Source: Chromatiaceae bacterium
Lineage (GTDB): Bacteria > Pseudomonadota > Gammaproteobacteria > Chromatiales > Chromatiaceae
Length of the DNA stretch: 64,000 nt
Direction: 5' to 3'
Assembly (NCBI GenBank): GCA_024235175.1
Contig: JACKMX010000002.1
Location: 558,001 to 622,000 of the forward strand
Position numbers and translations under genes: made by a program. Below, one piece after another: positions 36,523 through 45,263 of this stretch. A model generated the notes under the pieces. It saw nothing but the letters and a program-made list of their open reading frames with translations. It did no database searches and had not been told where the DNA came from. Position 1 is the stretch's first letter, and every line of letters starts with the position of its first letter.

Positions 36523-36913
36523 CACCCCTCCTTCACGGAATAACCGCCTGGTGAGCATGACGCCCCTGATCGACGTCGTTTTCATTCTGCTGCTGTTTTT
36601 CATGCTGGTGTCGAATTTTCAGCAGTGGCGGGGCATGCCGTTGAATCTGGCCGGGCAGCAGAATAATCCGGAGCAGCAGAGTCGACTCATCGGCGTGCAG
36701 ATTGGGCGGTATGGGGAGTTGACGCTGAACAACACACCGGTAACTCTGGATACATTGACAGCAATGCTCGCAACACAGATTGCCGCAGGAACTGATCCGG
36801 AGGTACTGATCGAAACTGACCCATCGACGGACCTGCAGATGCTGGTCACCGTCATTGACAGAATTTCGGCAGTGGGGATCAATCAGATCACCCTCGGGGG
36901 AAACCCTCCGTGA
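36512..36913 (+). CDS. exbD: ExbD/TolR family protein, first copy
   Basis: A 133-residue ExbD: a short cytoplasmic start, then a single TM helix with the proton-carrying Asp in VSMTPLIDVVFILLLFFMLV, and a periplasmic domain with ELTLNNTPVTLDTL and LQMLVTVIDRISAVGINQI. Its ATG lies inside the end of exbB, after AAGGTGG. It couples the proton motive force to TonB with ExbB. A divergent second exbD follows with a 4-base overlap. Confidence 0.9.
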   Translation: MQLDTPPSRNNRLVSMTPLIDVVFILLLFFMLVSNFQQWRGMPLNLAGQQNNPEQQSRLIGVQIGRYGELTLNNTPVTLDTLTAMLATQIAAGTDPEVLIETDPSTDLQMLVTVIDRISAVGINQITLGGNPP

Positions 36914-37326
36914 AACTCCCCCAGAAAGAGCGGCGCGGAAAGAGCGACGATCATCTCATTCCATTGATCAACGTGGTATTCCTGATGCTGATCTTTTTCA
37001 TGGTGATCGGACAGATTGCACCGCCTGATCGATTTCAGATCAGACCGCCGACATCCCGGAGTGAACTATCGGCAAAGGAGCGAAGCATCACCATTGCCGT
37101 CACCCGCGATGGTTCCCTGGCCTTGAATGAAACTCCGGTGGCATTGGAAGCGCTGATACCCAGGCTAAAACTTGCACTCGATGCCGGACGTCAGCAGGGG
37201 GATGCCGCGGAGATCCAGATCAGGGCGGATGCAGCGCTTACCGCGGGTCGGCTGACACAGATTCTTGATCGACTTAGGGAGAGCGGGATTTCGAAGGTAA
37301 GGCTGCTGACCTGGTCGGAAAGATAG
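36910..37326 (+). CDS. exbD: ExbD/TolR family protein, second copy
   Basis: A 138-residue paralogue of the previous gene with only moderate similarity. The TM helix is DDHLIPLINVVFLMLIFFMV, where the normally conserved Asp is replaced by Asn (PLINVVF instead of PLIDVVF). The periplasmic part has SITIAVTRDGSLALNETPVA and IRADAALTAGRLTQILDRLR. It starts with GTG. Lacking the proton-carrying Asp, it may be structural, pairing with the first copy as a heteromer. Its stop overlaps the tonB GTG by one base. Confidence 0.88.
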   Translation: MKLPQKERRGKSDDHLIPLINVVFLMLIFFMVIGQIAPPDRFQIRPPTSRSELSAKERSITIAVTRDGSLALNETPVALEALIPRLKLALDAGRQQGDAAEIQIRADAALTAGRLTQILDRLRESGISKVRLLTWSER

Positions 37327-38216
37327 TGGAAATCGGACATCGACATTGGGCTGCGGCGCTGCTGGCGGCGGCATTGATCCAGCTTGTTCTGGCCGCGCTG
37401 CTGCAGCGCCCGTACTCGGATCAAAGCAGCGGCAGGCACGCTGGCGTGGAGATCCGGATAGGATCAGGCCCGACCGGCGCTGCAGCCAGGGAAAGCCGGA
37501 AAACCGATTTGGCCGCAGCGGATCTCTCACCCTCTTTCCAGACCCAGACGCAAACCTCCGCGCTGTTGAAACCGGCTTTTGCCGCGACCACCCCACGCCC
37601 GGACAGGGATGAGCCCGAAGCTGTCAGCCTGCCCATACCCCAGCCTGAAAAGAGACCCACTTCCGCGAAAACATCCCCAGTAAATCCTGAAGCGAAAATC
37701 CAGTCTGCCGGCGTATCTGAAGCAGCACCGCCGGAAGAGAAGAGTGTGAATAAGCGAGTGGAAGAAAAAACCGCACGGGAATCATCTGGGGTTGGCAGAT
37801 CGGAAACCAATGGCGGACAATCAACACTGGCGGCAGCTCATCGATCATTGCGCGGGAGAGATGGCTCGGGAGCAGCGGGCATTTCCGGTGCTGCCGGCAG
37901 CGGTGGAAACAGCGACTCTGCCGGGATTGTTTCGCCCGACTATTACCGCAGCCTTACCGCCTGGCTGGAAAAGCACAAACGTTATCCGCGGCGGGCCATG
38001 CAGCGCCGCCAGCAGGGTGTGGTCAAAGTTTCATTCAGGATCGATCGGGAGGGAAATCTGCTTTCCCGGAAGATTATCAGCAGTTCCGGCTATCCCCTGC
38101 TCGACGAAGCGGCCGATTCGCTGCTGCAACGGGCTTCGCCGATGCCGGGGATACCCCACCACTCAACGGCTCAGGTGCTGGAGGTCATCGTACCCATTAT
38201 GTATGCCCTCCGCTGA
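37326..38216 (+). CDS. tonB: TonB-like energy transducer
   Basis: A 296-residue protein with an N-terminal TM anchor (AAALLAAALIQLVLAALL), a long low-complexity linker rich in Pro, Lys, Glu and Ala (about 40-190), and a C-terminal TonB domain (about 205-296): YYRSLTAWLEKHKRYPRRAM, then GVVKVSFRIDREGNLLSRKI and ISSSGYPLLDEA. It spans the periplasm and drives TonB-dependent outer-membrane receptors. It starts with GTG directly at the exbD stop. No receptor gene is near, so the cargo is unknown. Confidence 0.9.
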   Translation: MEIGHRHWAAALLAAALIQLVLAALLQRPYSDQSSGRHAGVEIRIGSGPTGAAARESRKTDLAAADLSPSFQTQTQTSALLKPAFAATTPRPDRDEPEAVSLPIPQPEKRPTSAKTSPVNPEAKIQSAGVSEAAPPEEKSVNKRVEEKTARESSGVGRSETNGGQSTLAAAHRSLRGRDGSGAAGISGAAGSGGNSDSAGIVSPDYYRSLTAWLEKHKRYPRRAMQRRQQGVVKVSFRIDREGNLLSRKIISSSGYPLLDEAADSLLQRASPMPGIPHHSTAQVLEVIVPIMYALR

Positions 38217-38290
38217 GGGAGTTGGCGCCGGCACCAATCAACGAATGGTGACCGGCCAGGTAAACAGCCGACCTGCCGCAAGAGAAGCCA

Positions 38291-38323
38291 GGACGAAGGA
38301 AGGATCCAAGCTTCCCTCCGTCC
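38291..38323. terminator. Stem-loop between convergent tonB and RRM genes
   Basis: GGACGAAGGAAG and CTTCCCTCCGTCC pair with one bulge around the loop GATCCAAG. It lies 75 bases after tonB and 18 bases after the end of the RRM gene, between convergent genes. No T tract follows on either strand, so termination is uncertain. Confidence 0.4.
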
Positions 38324-38340
38324 GGTCAGCAATTTGAAAT

Positions 38341-38613
38341 TTAGTTTCTGGGTCTGCGCTGTGGACGATCCCCTCTTGGTTTAGCCTGATTCACCTTAAT
38401 GTTTCTTCCTTTGAAAGGGCTCTCGTTCAGCGCCTTGATTGCCGCGTCAGCTTCAGCGTTATTACCCATTTCAACAAACCCGAACCCCTTCGACCGGCCT
38501 GACATTTTATCGATGATAAGCGTCGCGCTCGTCACTTTGCCAAATTCCGAAAATGCCTCTCTCAACTCATCTTCGGTTACATTATAGGGCAGGTTTCCAA
38601 CATAGATATTCAT
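38341..38613 (-). CDS. Small RRM RNA-binding protein
   Basis: A 90-residue protein made of one RNA recognition motif: RNP2 IYVGNL (3-8) and RNP1 KGFGFVEM (42-49), ending in a basic, Arg/Pro-rich tail (KPRGDRPQRRPRN). The family is widespread in cyanobacteria and many proteobacteria, often cold-induced, and binds single-stranded RNA. GAGG lies 7 bases before the ATG. A long upstream gap (522 bases) may hold its 5' untranslated region. Confidence 0.93.
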   Translation of the reverse strand: MNIYVGNLPYNVTEDELREAFSEFGKVTSATLIIDKMSGRSKGFGFVEMGNNAEADAAIKALNESPFKGRNIKVNQAKPRGDRPQRRPRN

Positions 38614-39135
38614 GAATTATCCTCGGTGTGGTACATCGATTGAGATTTGGGCCATCGAAAACCAAGCGCAAAAATTGCTCGATAACAGAAGCCGAATATC
38701 GGCCGATCCGTAAGTAGCATCGATCTGATTCAAACCTGCCTTAAGGGATACTCTACTCTCCTGCAACCTGTTGCCTCCGGAGAAACGACTCCCTTTCACC
38801 GCGAAAGATTGGAAGCCTGCCGCTACTTATTGTTTCAGCACTGGTTCCATTTTTACATGGTTTACCGAACAGCGTACATCTAAATCTCCATTTCATTCCC
38901 CGAACTCCCCGTTCAAAGCATACATTCCAAAAGCCGTTTCCGGGCATTTTTTTCGCGCGATCGGCGCCTTGCACCTGGCGATTTTGAATCTCATATCCAC
39001 CCGGCTGGGATTGCTCGGAGGTTTTATAATTGTAGTGTGCTCTCCAGGAGTGCAAAAAAGGCTTTACCGGCGCTTTCCACAAAGGTTACAAGGAATCTCT
39101 GCAATAGGCACTTCGGGGAATAAGGAACCTTTCCT
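38614..39135. other. Intergenic region between divergent RRM and HExxH genes
   Basis: About 520 bases without a supported gene. Two overlapping frames on opposite strands (about 38753-39082 minus and 38771-39142 plus) show no family resemblance and no good ribosome site. The half next to the RRM gene could be its leader, which is often long in cold-induced genes. No clear promoter or repeat was found. Confidence 0.35.
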
Positions 39136-39861
39136 ATGCTGACAAACGAACTATTCAGACGGGCCGATCGACGGGAATGGCTTTTCCGGAGTGCGATTTT
39201 GACCGGCTGTCTGGTATTGCCGCACGCCATCGCGGCGGAAACCATACTCTGCAGCGATGCGAATGCGGAAGTTTCAGCGCAGACAAACGAAGTCTGCAAA
39301 GAAGTGTGCACCGCAGCGAAACTCACAATCGGCTTTCTGGCCGGTTACGGGCTTAAAACAACGCGTCCGGTGCGGGTAAGTGTCGTCGAGCAAACCATTT
39401 ACAGCGACAGTTACTCGGCTTACGGCAGCTACGACAGCCGTAGCGACCTGGTACAGATAATGTCGCCGCAGGCAATAACTCAGACCATGTCGGCGCCGTC
39501 GGTAAATCAGCAACCCCTTGATTCGATTCAATACCGGAGCATAGTGGTGCATGAAGTGGCCCACGCCTTGATCCAGCAGAACAATCAGGTATTACCTTTG
39601 CCCCTGGGACAGGCCGCCCAAGAGTATCTGGCCTGTGTGACGCAACTGTCGATCATGCCTTCGGCGCTGCGGGACGAGATGATCCGGAAAGCCGATGTAG
39701 GCGCCTGGGAGTCGGGTGATGTAATCAGCAGCGTCTATATGGCAATCTCTCCGGAGCGCTTTGCGGTGAAATCCTATCTCCATTTCCAACGCCAGCCGGA
39801 GCCGGGAAAGTTCGTTGACAAACTGCTTAAATCGAAATCCCGTTACCTGAACGTGGAGTGA
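39136..39861 (+). CDS. Secreted putative zinc metallopeptidase (HExxH), unknown family
   Basis: A 241-residue protein I cannot place in a named family with confidence. After a basic stretch it has a signal segment (LFRSAILTGCLVLPHAIAAE). The mature part carries cysteines at 39, 54 and 58 and the zinc motif H139-E140-V-A-H143 in RSIVVHEVAHALIQQN. E163 in AAQEYLACV, 20 residues on, is a likely third ligand, giving a gluzincin-like layout. An AAGGAA site precedes the ATG. It is isolated between the RRM and usp genes; substrate unknown. Confidence 0.72.
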   Translation: MLTNELFRRADRREWLFRSAILTGCLVLPHAIAAETILCSDANAEVSAQTNEVCKEVCTAAKLTIGFLAGYGLKTTRPVRVSVVEQTIYSDSYSAYGSYDSRSDLVQIMSPQAITQTMSAPSVNQQPLDSIQYRSIVVHEVAHALIQQNNQVLPLPLGQAAQEYLACVTQLSIMPSALRDEMIRKADVGAWESGDVISSVYMAISPERFAVKSYLHFQRQPEPGKFVDKLLKSKSRYLNVE

Positions 39862-40039
39862 ACAGGGACAAACAGCCGTAATAAATTCTGCCAGGCAACG
39901 CGGAATCAAATAGCAACAATCAGCGCTACAACTTCCGCTCCGTGACGGCCGGTGCGGCTTTTCAGCAGAAAACTCTGCCCGCTCTCCACAATAAGGTTTC
40001 AGCCAAACAGGCGATTAGAGTCAGGCCTGCCACCTCTAT

Positions 40040-40531
40040 TTACTTCAATTGCACCGGCACCACCAGTACCGGCCGCTTGCTGATATGTGTCAATTTGCGT
40101 GCGGTGGAACCGAGCAGGCCGTGCCCGAAGCCGTCGTCAGTATGTGTACCCATGACGATCAGGTCCGCATCCAGGGATTCGGCATGGCTGTTGATCTGTT
40201 CCGCACAATCACCGCTGACGGCATAGATATCCGATACCAACCCGGCCTTTTTATCCTCGTCGCTGAGCTCCTCCTGGTAGAACTCCTCGACCCGCTTACG
40301 CATCTTTTTCAGAATTTTTTTCAGATTGTCCCTGGTGAATGAATCCGCCCCTTTCGGCATGTACGCACGAAGCACCCACTCTCCGGTGGGGCCGAGGGAT
40401 TCCACTACATGGATCATAATGATTTTTGCGCCGTACTGCCGCGCAAGACTGATCGCGTGCCCGAACACAGGCCGCATATGTTCACCAAGATCGGTTGCGT
40501 AAAGGATGGTTTTATACTTTGGAATACCCAT
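40040..40531 (-). CDS. Universal stress protein (UspA family)
   Basis: A 163-residue Usp domain protein: KYKTILYATDLGEHMRPVFG at the start and the ATP-binding motif GTHTDDGFGHGLLGSTARKL near the end, fitting the G-2x-G-9x-G-S/T consensus. An insertion of about 20 residues rich in Lys and Arg (NLKKILKKMRKRVEEFYQ) lies in the middle. The start is the ATG at 40531 with AAAGG upstream; a TTG lies six codons earlier. It is next to mrp on the same strand. Confidence 0.9.
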   Translation of the reverse strand: MGIPKYKTILYATDLGEHMRPVFGHAISLARQYGAKIIMIHVVESLGPTGEWVLRAYMPKGADSFTRDNLKKILKKMRKRVEEFYQEELSDEDKKAGLVSDIYAVSGDCAEQINSHAESLDADLIVMGTHTDDGFGHGLLGSTARKLTHISKRPVLVVPVQLK

Positions 40532-40565
40532 TTGGTCGTCGCCTTTCAAGTAATCGGATGCAGGA

Positions 40566-41657
40566 TCAGTTATTCTGGATCACGATATTCGGGAACTTGG
40601 ATGCATAGCTCTTGGCCTGCAAAGCCAGTTTGGCCGCAGTTTTACGGCCGATCTCACGGTAGATCTGGGAGATACGGGAATCAGGCTCTGCCACCACCGT
40701 GGGTTTGCCGCCATCGGTTTCGACGCGTATTCGGATATCCAGCGGCAGCGCGCCGAGAAAATCGACACCGTACTGATCTGCCATGCGCTGGCCTCCGCCC
40801 TCACCAAAGATATGTTCTTCGTGGCTGCATTTGGAGCAGATGTGGATGCTCATGTTCTCCACTATACCCAACACCGGTACCTCGACCTTCTCGAACATCT
40901 TAAAGCCCTTGCGCGCATCCAGCAGTGCGATGTCCTGCGGGGTAGTAACTATGACTGCACCGGAGACCGGCACCTTCTGCGCCAGAGTCAGCTGGGTGTC
41001 ACCGGTACCCGGAGGCAGATCGATGACAAGGTAGTCCAGGTTTGCCCAATTGGTATCATTGAGCAGCTGCTCCAGCGCCTGGGTCACCATGGGGCCGCGC
41101 CAGATCATCGGTGTCTCCTCGTCCACCAGGAAGCCGATTGACATCGCCTGCAGTCCATACGCCTCCATCGGCTCCAGGCTCTTGCCGTCCTTGGATTCAG
41201 GCTGACCGGAGACGCCCAGCATACGCGGCTGCGACGGGCCGTAAATATCGGCATCCAGCAACCCAACCTTGGCTCCCTCTGCCGCCAGCGCCAGCGCCAG
41301 ATTGACCGCCGTGGTGGACTTACCCACCCCACCTTTGCCGGAGGCTACGGCAATGATGTTCTTGACGTTGTCGATCGGTTTCAACGACTTCTGCACCGAG
41401 TGCGCGACAACCTTCCAGCTCAGGCTGACCTCGACGGAAGAGACTCCGTCCACAGATGCGACCCGCTGTTTTACCGCCTCGATCAGCTCCTGTCTGATCC
41501 CGTCTGAGGGAAAACCCAGCTCAACAGAGACACTCACGTTCCCGCCATCGACGTTCACGGCTTTCACGCACTTTGCATCGACCAGGTTCTTCTCCATATG
41601 GGGCTCTATATACCCTTTGATCGCCGCTTCTATCTGCTCTTTGGTAACTTCAGCCAT
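40566..41657 (-). CDS. mrp: Mrp/ApbC family Fe-S cluster carrier ATPase
   Basis: P-loop NTPase that carries and delivers Fe-S clusters. Residues 1-90 form a MIP18/DUF59 domain. The deviant Walker A is SGKGGVGKST (106-115), and C274 and C277 in HICSKCSHEE form the cluster-binding CxxC at the dimer interface. The 363-residue length fits Mrp. The start has GGAG before the ATG. It is divergent from metG across 284 bases, the common mrp-metG arrangement of gammaproteobacteria. That gap holds no recognisable motif besides AT-rich stretches. Confidence 0.96.
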   Translation of the reverse strand: MAEVTKEQIEAAIKGYIEPHMEKNLVDAKCVKAVNVDGGNVSVSVELGFPSDGIRQELIEAVKQRVASVDGVSSVEVSLSWKVVAHSVQKSLKPIDNVKNIIAVASGKGGVGKSTTAVNLALALAAEGAKVGLLDADIYGPSQPRMLGVSGQPESKDGKSLEPMEAYGLQAMSIGFLVDEETPMIWRGPMVTQALEQLLNDTNWANLDYLVIDLPPGTGDTQLTLAQKVPVSGAVIVTTPQDIALLDARKGFKMFEKVEVPVLGIVENMSIHICSKCSHEEHIFGEGGGQRMADQYGVDFLGALPLDIRIRVETDGGKPTVVAEPDSRISQIYREIGRKTAAKLALQAKSYASKFPNIVIQNN

Positions 41658-41941
41658 GTTTCATCTCCTGCGGACAGGGCCTGTGCCGATGTTTCGGTGG
41701 TCCCTGGAAAGTAATGGGCGCGCATTTTACACTAAATTGAAATGTAATCTCCAACCAAAATAGTTGGTTTTTTTACCGTTCATCTTCAACCAAGATTGGA
41801 ACAAAGGGCGCGGTGAGGTGCGATAGACTCCAACAGACCGGTATGCAATGCTGGGGTTGATAGAGTGAAAATGATACGATTTCGCATTCACACCGAAATA
41901 AACCCGGATATCCTCAATACTTGCTTTCTGTCTGAATCACG

Positions 41942-43978
41942 ATGAGCCAAAAAGTGCGAAAAATTCTGGTCACCAGTGCCCTGCCCTACGCCAATGGACC
42001 CATCCATATCGGTCACTTGGTGGAGTACATTCAAACCGACATCTGGGTCCGTTTCCAGAAGATGCGCGGCAATCAGTGCATCTATGTCTGCGCCGACGAT
42101 GCACATGGCACCCCCATCATGCTGCGCGCCCGGCAGCAGGGAGTTGAGCCTGAACAGCTTATAGATGCCATGTCGATTGAACATCGGGCCGATTTTGCCA
42201 AATTCAATGTCGGCTTCGATAATTACCACACCACCCACTCGGAGGAGAACCGCTTTTTCGCCAATACGATCTACCGGCGCAACCGGGAGAAAGGGCACAT
42301 ATCCATGCGCACCATCACCCAGGCGTACGACCCGGTCGAAAAAATGTTTCTGCCTGACCGGTTCATCAAAGGCGAATGCCCGAAGTGCGGCGCCAAGGAT
42401 CAATACGGCGATAACTGCGAGGTGTGCGGTGCCAGCTATTCACCCAGCGAACTGATCAATCCAGTCTCATCCATATCGGGGGTAACCCCGGAACAGCGCG
42501 AGTCGGAACACCATTTCTTCAGGCTGGGCGATTTCGAAACCCTTCTGAAGCAGTGGACTCGCGGCGGACACCTGCAGAGAGAGGTCTCCAATAAGCTCGA
42601 CGAATGGTTCGCAGCTGGACTGCAGGAGTGGGACATCTCCCGCGACGCCCCCTACTTCGGTTTCGAGATCCCAGACCATCCGGGCAAATATTTCTATGTC
42701 TGGATGGATGCGCCCATAGGCTATATGGCCAGCTTCAAGAACCTGTGCGAGCGCACTGACGGACTTGAATTTGACGACTTCTGGAGACCCGATTCAGATA
42801 GCGAGCTCTACCATTTCATCGGCAAGGACATCATCTATTTTCATGCGTTGTTCTGGCCCGCCATGTTGCACGGCGCCGACTACCGTATGCCGACCGCCAT
42901 CTTCTCCCACGGTTTTCTCACCGTGGACGGACTCAAGATGTCCAAATCCCGGGGCACCTTCATCACCGCGAGAAGCTACCTGGATCATTTGAATCCGGAG
43001 TATCTGCGTTACTACTTTGCGGCAAAGCTTGGGTCCGGCGTTGAGGATATTGATTTAAACCTGGAAGATTTCATCGCCCGGGTAAACTCAGACCTGGTCG
43101 GCAAGGTGGTCAATATCGCCAGCCGCTGCGCCGGATTCATCCGCAAGCGCTTCGACAACATGCTGGCTGACGAGATATCCGAACCAGAGCTTTTGGCTCA
43201 CTTCAGCGACGCCGGCGCCGCGATTGCCGAGCTTTACGAAACGCGTGAATTCAGCCGTGCGGTACGCGAAATCATGATGCTGGCAGACCGTGCCAATCAG
43301 TACATTGACGACAGGAAACCCTGGGTCATGGCCAAGGAAGCGGGGCGGGACCCCGAACTGCACGCGGTCTGCTCGATGGGACTCAACCTGTTCCGCCTGT
43401 TGATCGGCTATCTGCGCCCGATACTGCCTGCAACCGCTGAGCTTGCGGAAGCTTTCCTGCAGGTGGAACCGCTCACCTGGGATGCACTCTCCTCGCCCTT
43501 GACCGGCCATCGCATCGCAGAATTCAAACCTTTGATGACCCGTGCGGAACAAGGTCAAATCGATGCCATGGTGGCAGACTCGAAGGAGAATCTGGGAGTC
43601 ACCCAGGCCGTGTCCAAGTCGAACGGGCGGCTGGCGGGCGATCCGATAAACGACAACATCGAATTCCCGGATTTCGCCAAAGTGGATCTGCGGGTCGTCA
43701 GGATAGTCAGGGCGGAACATGTGGATGGCGCCGACAAACTGCTGCAGCTGACGCTCGACTTGGGCGGGGTAACACGCAACGTCTTTGCCGGAATCAAATC
43801 CGCTTACGCCCCGGAGGAGTTGGAGGGGAGACTGACCGTGATGGTGGCAAATCTGGCGCCAAGAAAAATGCGCTTTGGGATCTCCGAAGGGATGGTGCTC
43901 GCTGCCGGGCCGGGCGGCAAAGAGATCTTCCTGCTTGCTCCGGATTCAGGCGCCGAACCCGGTATGCGGGTCAAGTAA
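41942..43978 (+). CDS. metG: Methionyl-tRNA synthetase
   Basis: Charges tRNA-Met. The 678-residue class I synthetase has HIGH as PIHIGHLVEY (22-25), KMSKS in DGLKMSKSRGTF, a zinc knuckle CPKCGAKDQYGDNCEVCG (about 146-162), and a C-terminal tRNA-binding (EMAP/OB) domain from about 575 with FAKVDLRVVRIVRAEHVDGA. The length is that of the long dimeric form found in E. coli. The ribosome site is weak. It precedes the rsx operon by 116 bases. Confidence 0.97.
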   Translation: MSQKVRKILVTSALPYANGPIHIGHLVEYIQTDIWVRFQKMRGNQCIYVCADDAHGTPIMLRARQQGVEPEQLIDAMSIEHRADFAKFNVGFDNYHTTHSEENRFFANTIYRRNREKGHISMRTITQAYDPVEKMFLPDRFIKGECPKCGAKDQYGDNCEVCGASYSPSELINPVSSISGVTPEQRESEHHFFRLGDFETLLKQWTRGGHLQREVSNKLDEWFAAGLQEWDISRDAPYFGFEIPDHPGKYFYVWMDAPIGYMASFKNLCERTDGLEFDDFWRPDSDSELYHFIGKDIIYFHALFWPAMLHGADYRMPTAIFSHGFLTVDGLKMSKSRGTFITARSYLDHLNPEYLRYYFAAKLGSGVEDIDLNLEDFIARVNSDLVGKVVNIASRCAGFIRKRFDNMLADEISEPELLAHFSDAGAAIAELYETREFSRAVREIMMLADRANQYIDDRKPWVMAKEAGRDPELHAVCSMGLNLFRLLIGYLRPILPATAELAEAFLQVEPLTWDALSSPLTGHRIAEFKPLMTRAEQGQIDAMVADSKENLGVTQAVSKSNGRLAGDPINDNIEFPDFAKVDLRVVRIVRAEHVDGADKLLQLTLDLGGVTRNVFAGIKSAYAPEELEGRLTVMVANLAPRKMRFGISEGMVLAAGPGGKEIFLLAPDSGAEPGMRVK

Positions 43979-44094
43979 GTGATACCGGAGATGCAGTCAT
44001 TAATTCCCTGTAATCTTGCGGAATATCATTGTCCGAAACTGGTTTAGAATGGGATAAAGCATTCTGCAGTCCCTGAACAGAAAACAGCCATCCC

Positions 44095-44676
44095 GTGAAA
44101 GAGTATGCACTTATCCTGATCAGTACCGTACTGGTCAACAATTTCGTCCTGGTGAAATTCCTCGGAATCTGCCCGTTCATGGGCGTGTCACGGAAGCTTG
44201 AAACCGCTGTGGGCATGGGCATGGCGACGACGTTTGTGCTTACTCTGTCTGCCATCTGCAGCTACCTGGTGAACAAATACCTATTGGCCCCACTGGGGCT
44301 TGAATACCTGCGCACCATCGCCTTTATCCTGGTCATTGCGGTGGTGGTTCAGTTCACGGAAATGGTCATGCACAAGACCAGTCCGGTTCTTTACCAGGTA
44401 CTGGGTATTTTCCTCCCGCTGATCACCACCAACTGCGCGGTACTGGGCGTGGCGCTGCTGAACGTTCAGCAGAGCCACAAATTCGTTGAATCGGCTTTGT
44501 ACGGGTTCGGAGCTGCGGTGGGATTCTCTATGGTGCTGGTCATGTTTGCCGCGGTGCGTGAACGGGTCAACGTGTCCGATGTTCCCGCCCCCTTCCAGGG
44601 AAGCGCCATCGCGCTTGTCACCGCAGGCTTGATGTCTATGGCCTTCATGGGCTTCTCCGGACTGGTCCCGAGTTAA
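44095..44676 (+). CDS. rsxA: Rnf/Rsx electron transport complex subunit A
   Basis: First subunit of the membrane complex that couples ferredoxin and NADH redox chemistry to ion movement (Rnf), or that keeps SoxR reduced (Rsx). The 193-residue protein has six helices, with VNNFVLVKFLGICPFMGVSR (holding the conserved Cys for the intramembrane Fe-S centre) and FLPLITTNCAVLGVALLNVQ. It starts with GTG. It is the first of six contiguous genes in the order A, B, C, D, G, E, the gammaproteobacterial layout. Confidence 0.96.
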   Translation: MKEYALILISTVLVNNFVLVKFLGICPFMGVSRKLETAVGMGMATTFVLTLSAICSYLVNKYLLAPLGLEYLRTIAFILVIAVVVQFTEMVMHKTSPVLYQVLGIFLPLITTNCAVLGVALLNVQQSHKFVESALYGFGAAVGFSMVLVMFAAVRERVNVSDVPAPFQGSAIALVTAGLMSMAFMGFSGLVPS

Positions 44677-44691
44677 GGGCTTGTTAACACT

Positions 44692-45261
44692 ATGCTGATT
44701 GCCATCACCGTCATTTCAGTGCTTGCTCTGGCGTTCGGCCTGCTGTTGGGGTTTTCCGCAATACGCTTCCGTGTCGAGGGCGATCCCATTGCCGACAATA
44801 TCGATGCCCTCCTGCCTCAGACTCAGTGCGGCCAGTGTGGCTACCCCGGCTGCAGGCCTTACGCCGAGGCGATAGCCGCGGAAGAGGCAGAGATCAACCT
44901 CTGTCCGCCGGGCGGTGAAGCCACCATGGTGGCGCTTGCCGATCTGCTTGGGCGCGATCCGGTGCCGCTCGATGCCGAGGGCAGCGCAGAAAAGCCGAAG
45001 GAGCTGGCGGTGATCAGGGAAGCCGAGTGCATCGGTTGCACCCTCTGTATCCAGGCATGCCCGGTGGATTGCATTATCGGCGCAGCAAAACAGATGCACA
45101 CAGTGATCTCCGATCAGTGTACCGGCTGCGCGCTCTGCCTGCCTCCCTGCCCGGTCGAGTGCATTGACATGGTGCCGCTGAAAATCACTATCGGTAACTG
45201 GAAATGGCCGCTGCCGGCAGCCGGCGTGCAGCCCCCCATCGCACGCATGGTGGAAGGTTAG
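44692..45261 (+). CDS. rsxB: Rnf/Rsx complex iron-sulfur subunit B
   Basis: Ferredoxin-like subunit of 189 residues that takes electrons from ferredoxin. After an N-terminal anchor helix, a 4Fe-4S domain of the Rnf-B type is seen in PQTQCGQCGYPGCRPYAEAI. Two classical 4Fe-4S motifs follow: CIGCTLCIQACPVDC and CTGCALCLPPCPVEC. All ligands are present. The final segment is short. It lies 15 bases after rsxA and 2 bases before rsxC. Confidence 0.96.
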   Translation: MLIAITVISVLALAFGLLLGFSAIRFRVEGDPIADNIDALLPQTQCGQCGYPGCRPYAEAIAAEEAEINLCPPGGEATMVALADLLGRDPVPLDAEGSAEKPKELAVIREAECIGCTLCIQACPVDCIIGAAKQMHTVISDQCTGCALCLPPCPVECIDMVPLKITIGNWKWPLPAAGVQPPIARMVEG

Positions 45262-45263
45262 CC

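Noticed and set aside
37081..38216. Possible TolA rather than TonB for the last gene of the exbB operon
   Set aside because: The C-terminal block with YPRRAMQRRQQGVVKVSFRI and GYPLLDEA is TonB-type, and no tolB or pal follows.
38753..39142. Opposing frames of 109 and 123 codons between the RRM and HExxH genes
   Set aside because: The two overlap on opposite strands, neither has a ribosome site or family features, and the region looks like divergent leader sequence.
41658..41941. Possible SAM or other riboswitch before metG
   Set aside because: No conserved riboswitch core, and no terminator or anti-terminator pair could be made out in the gap.
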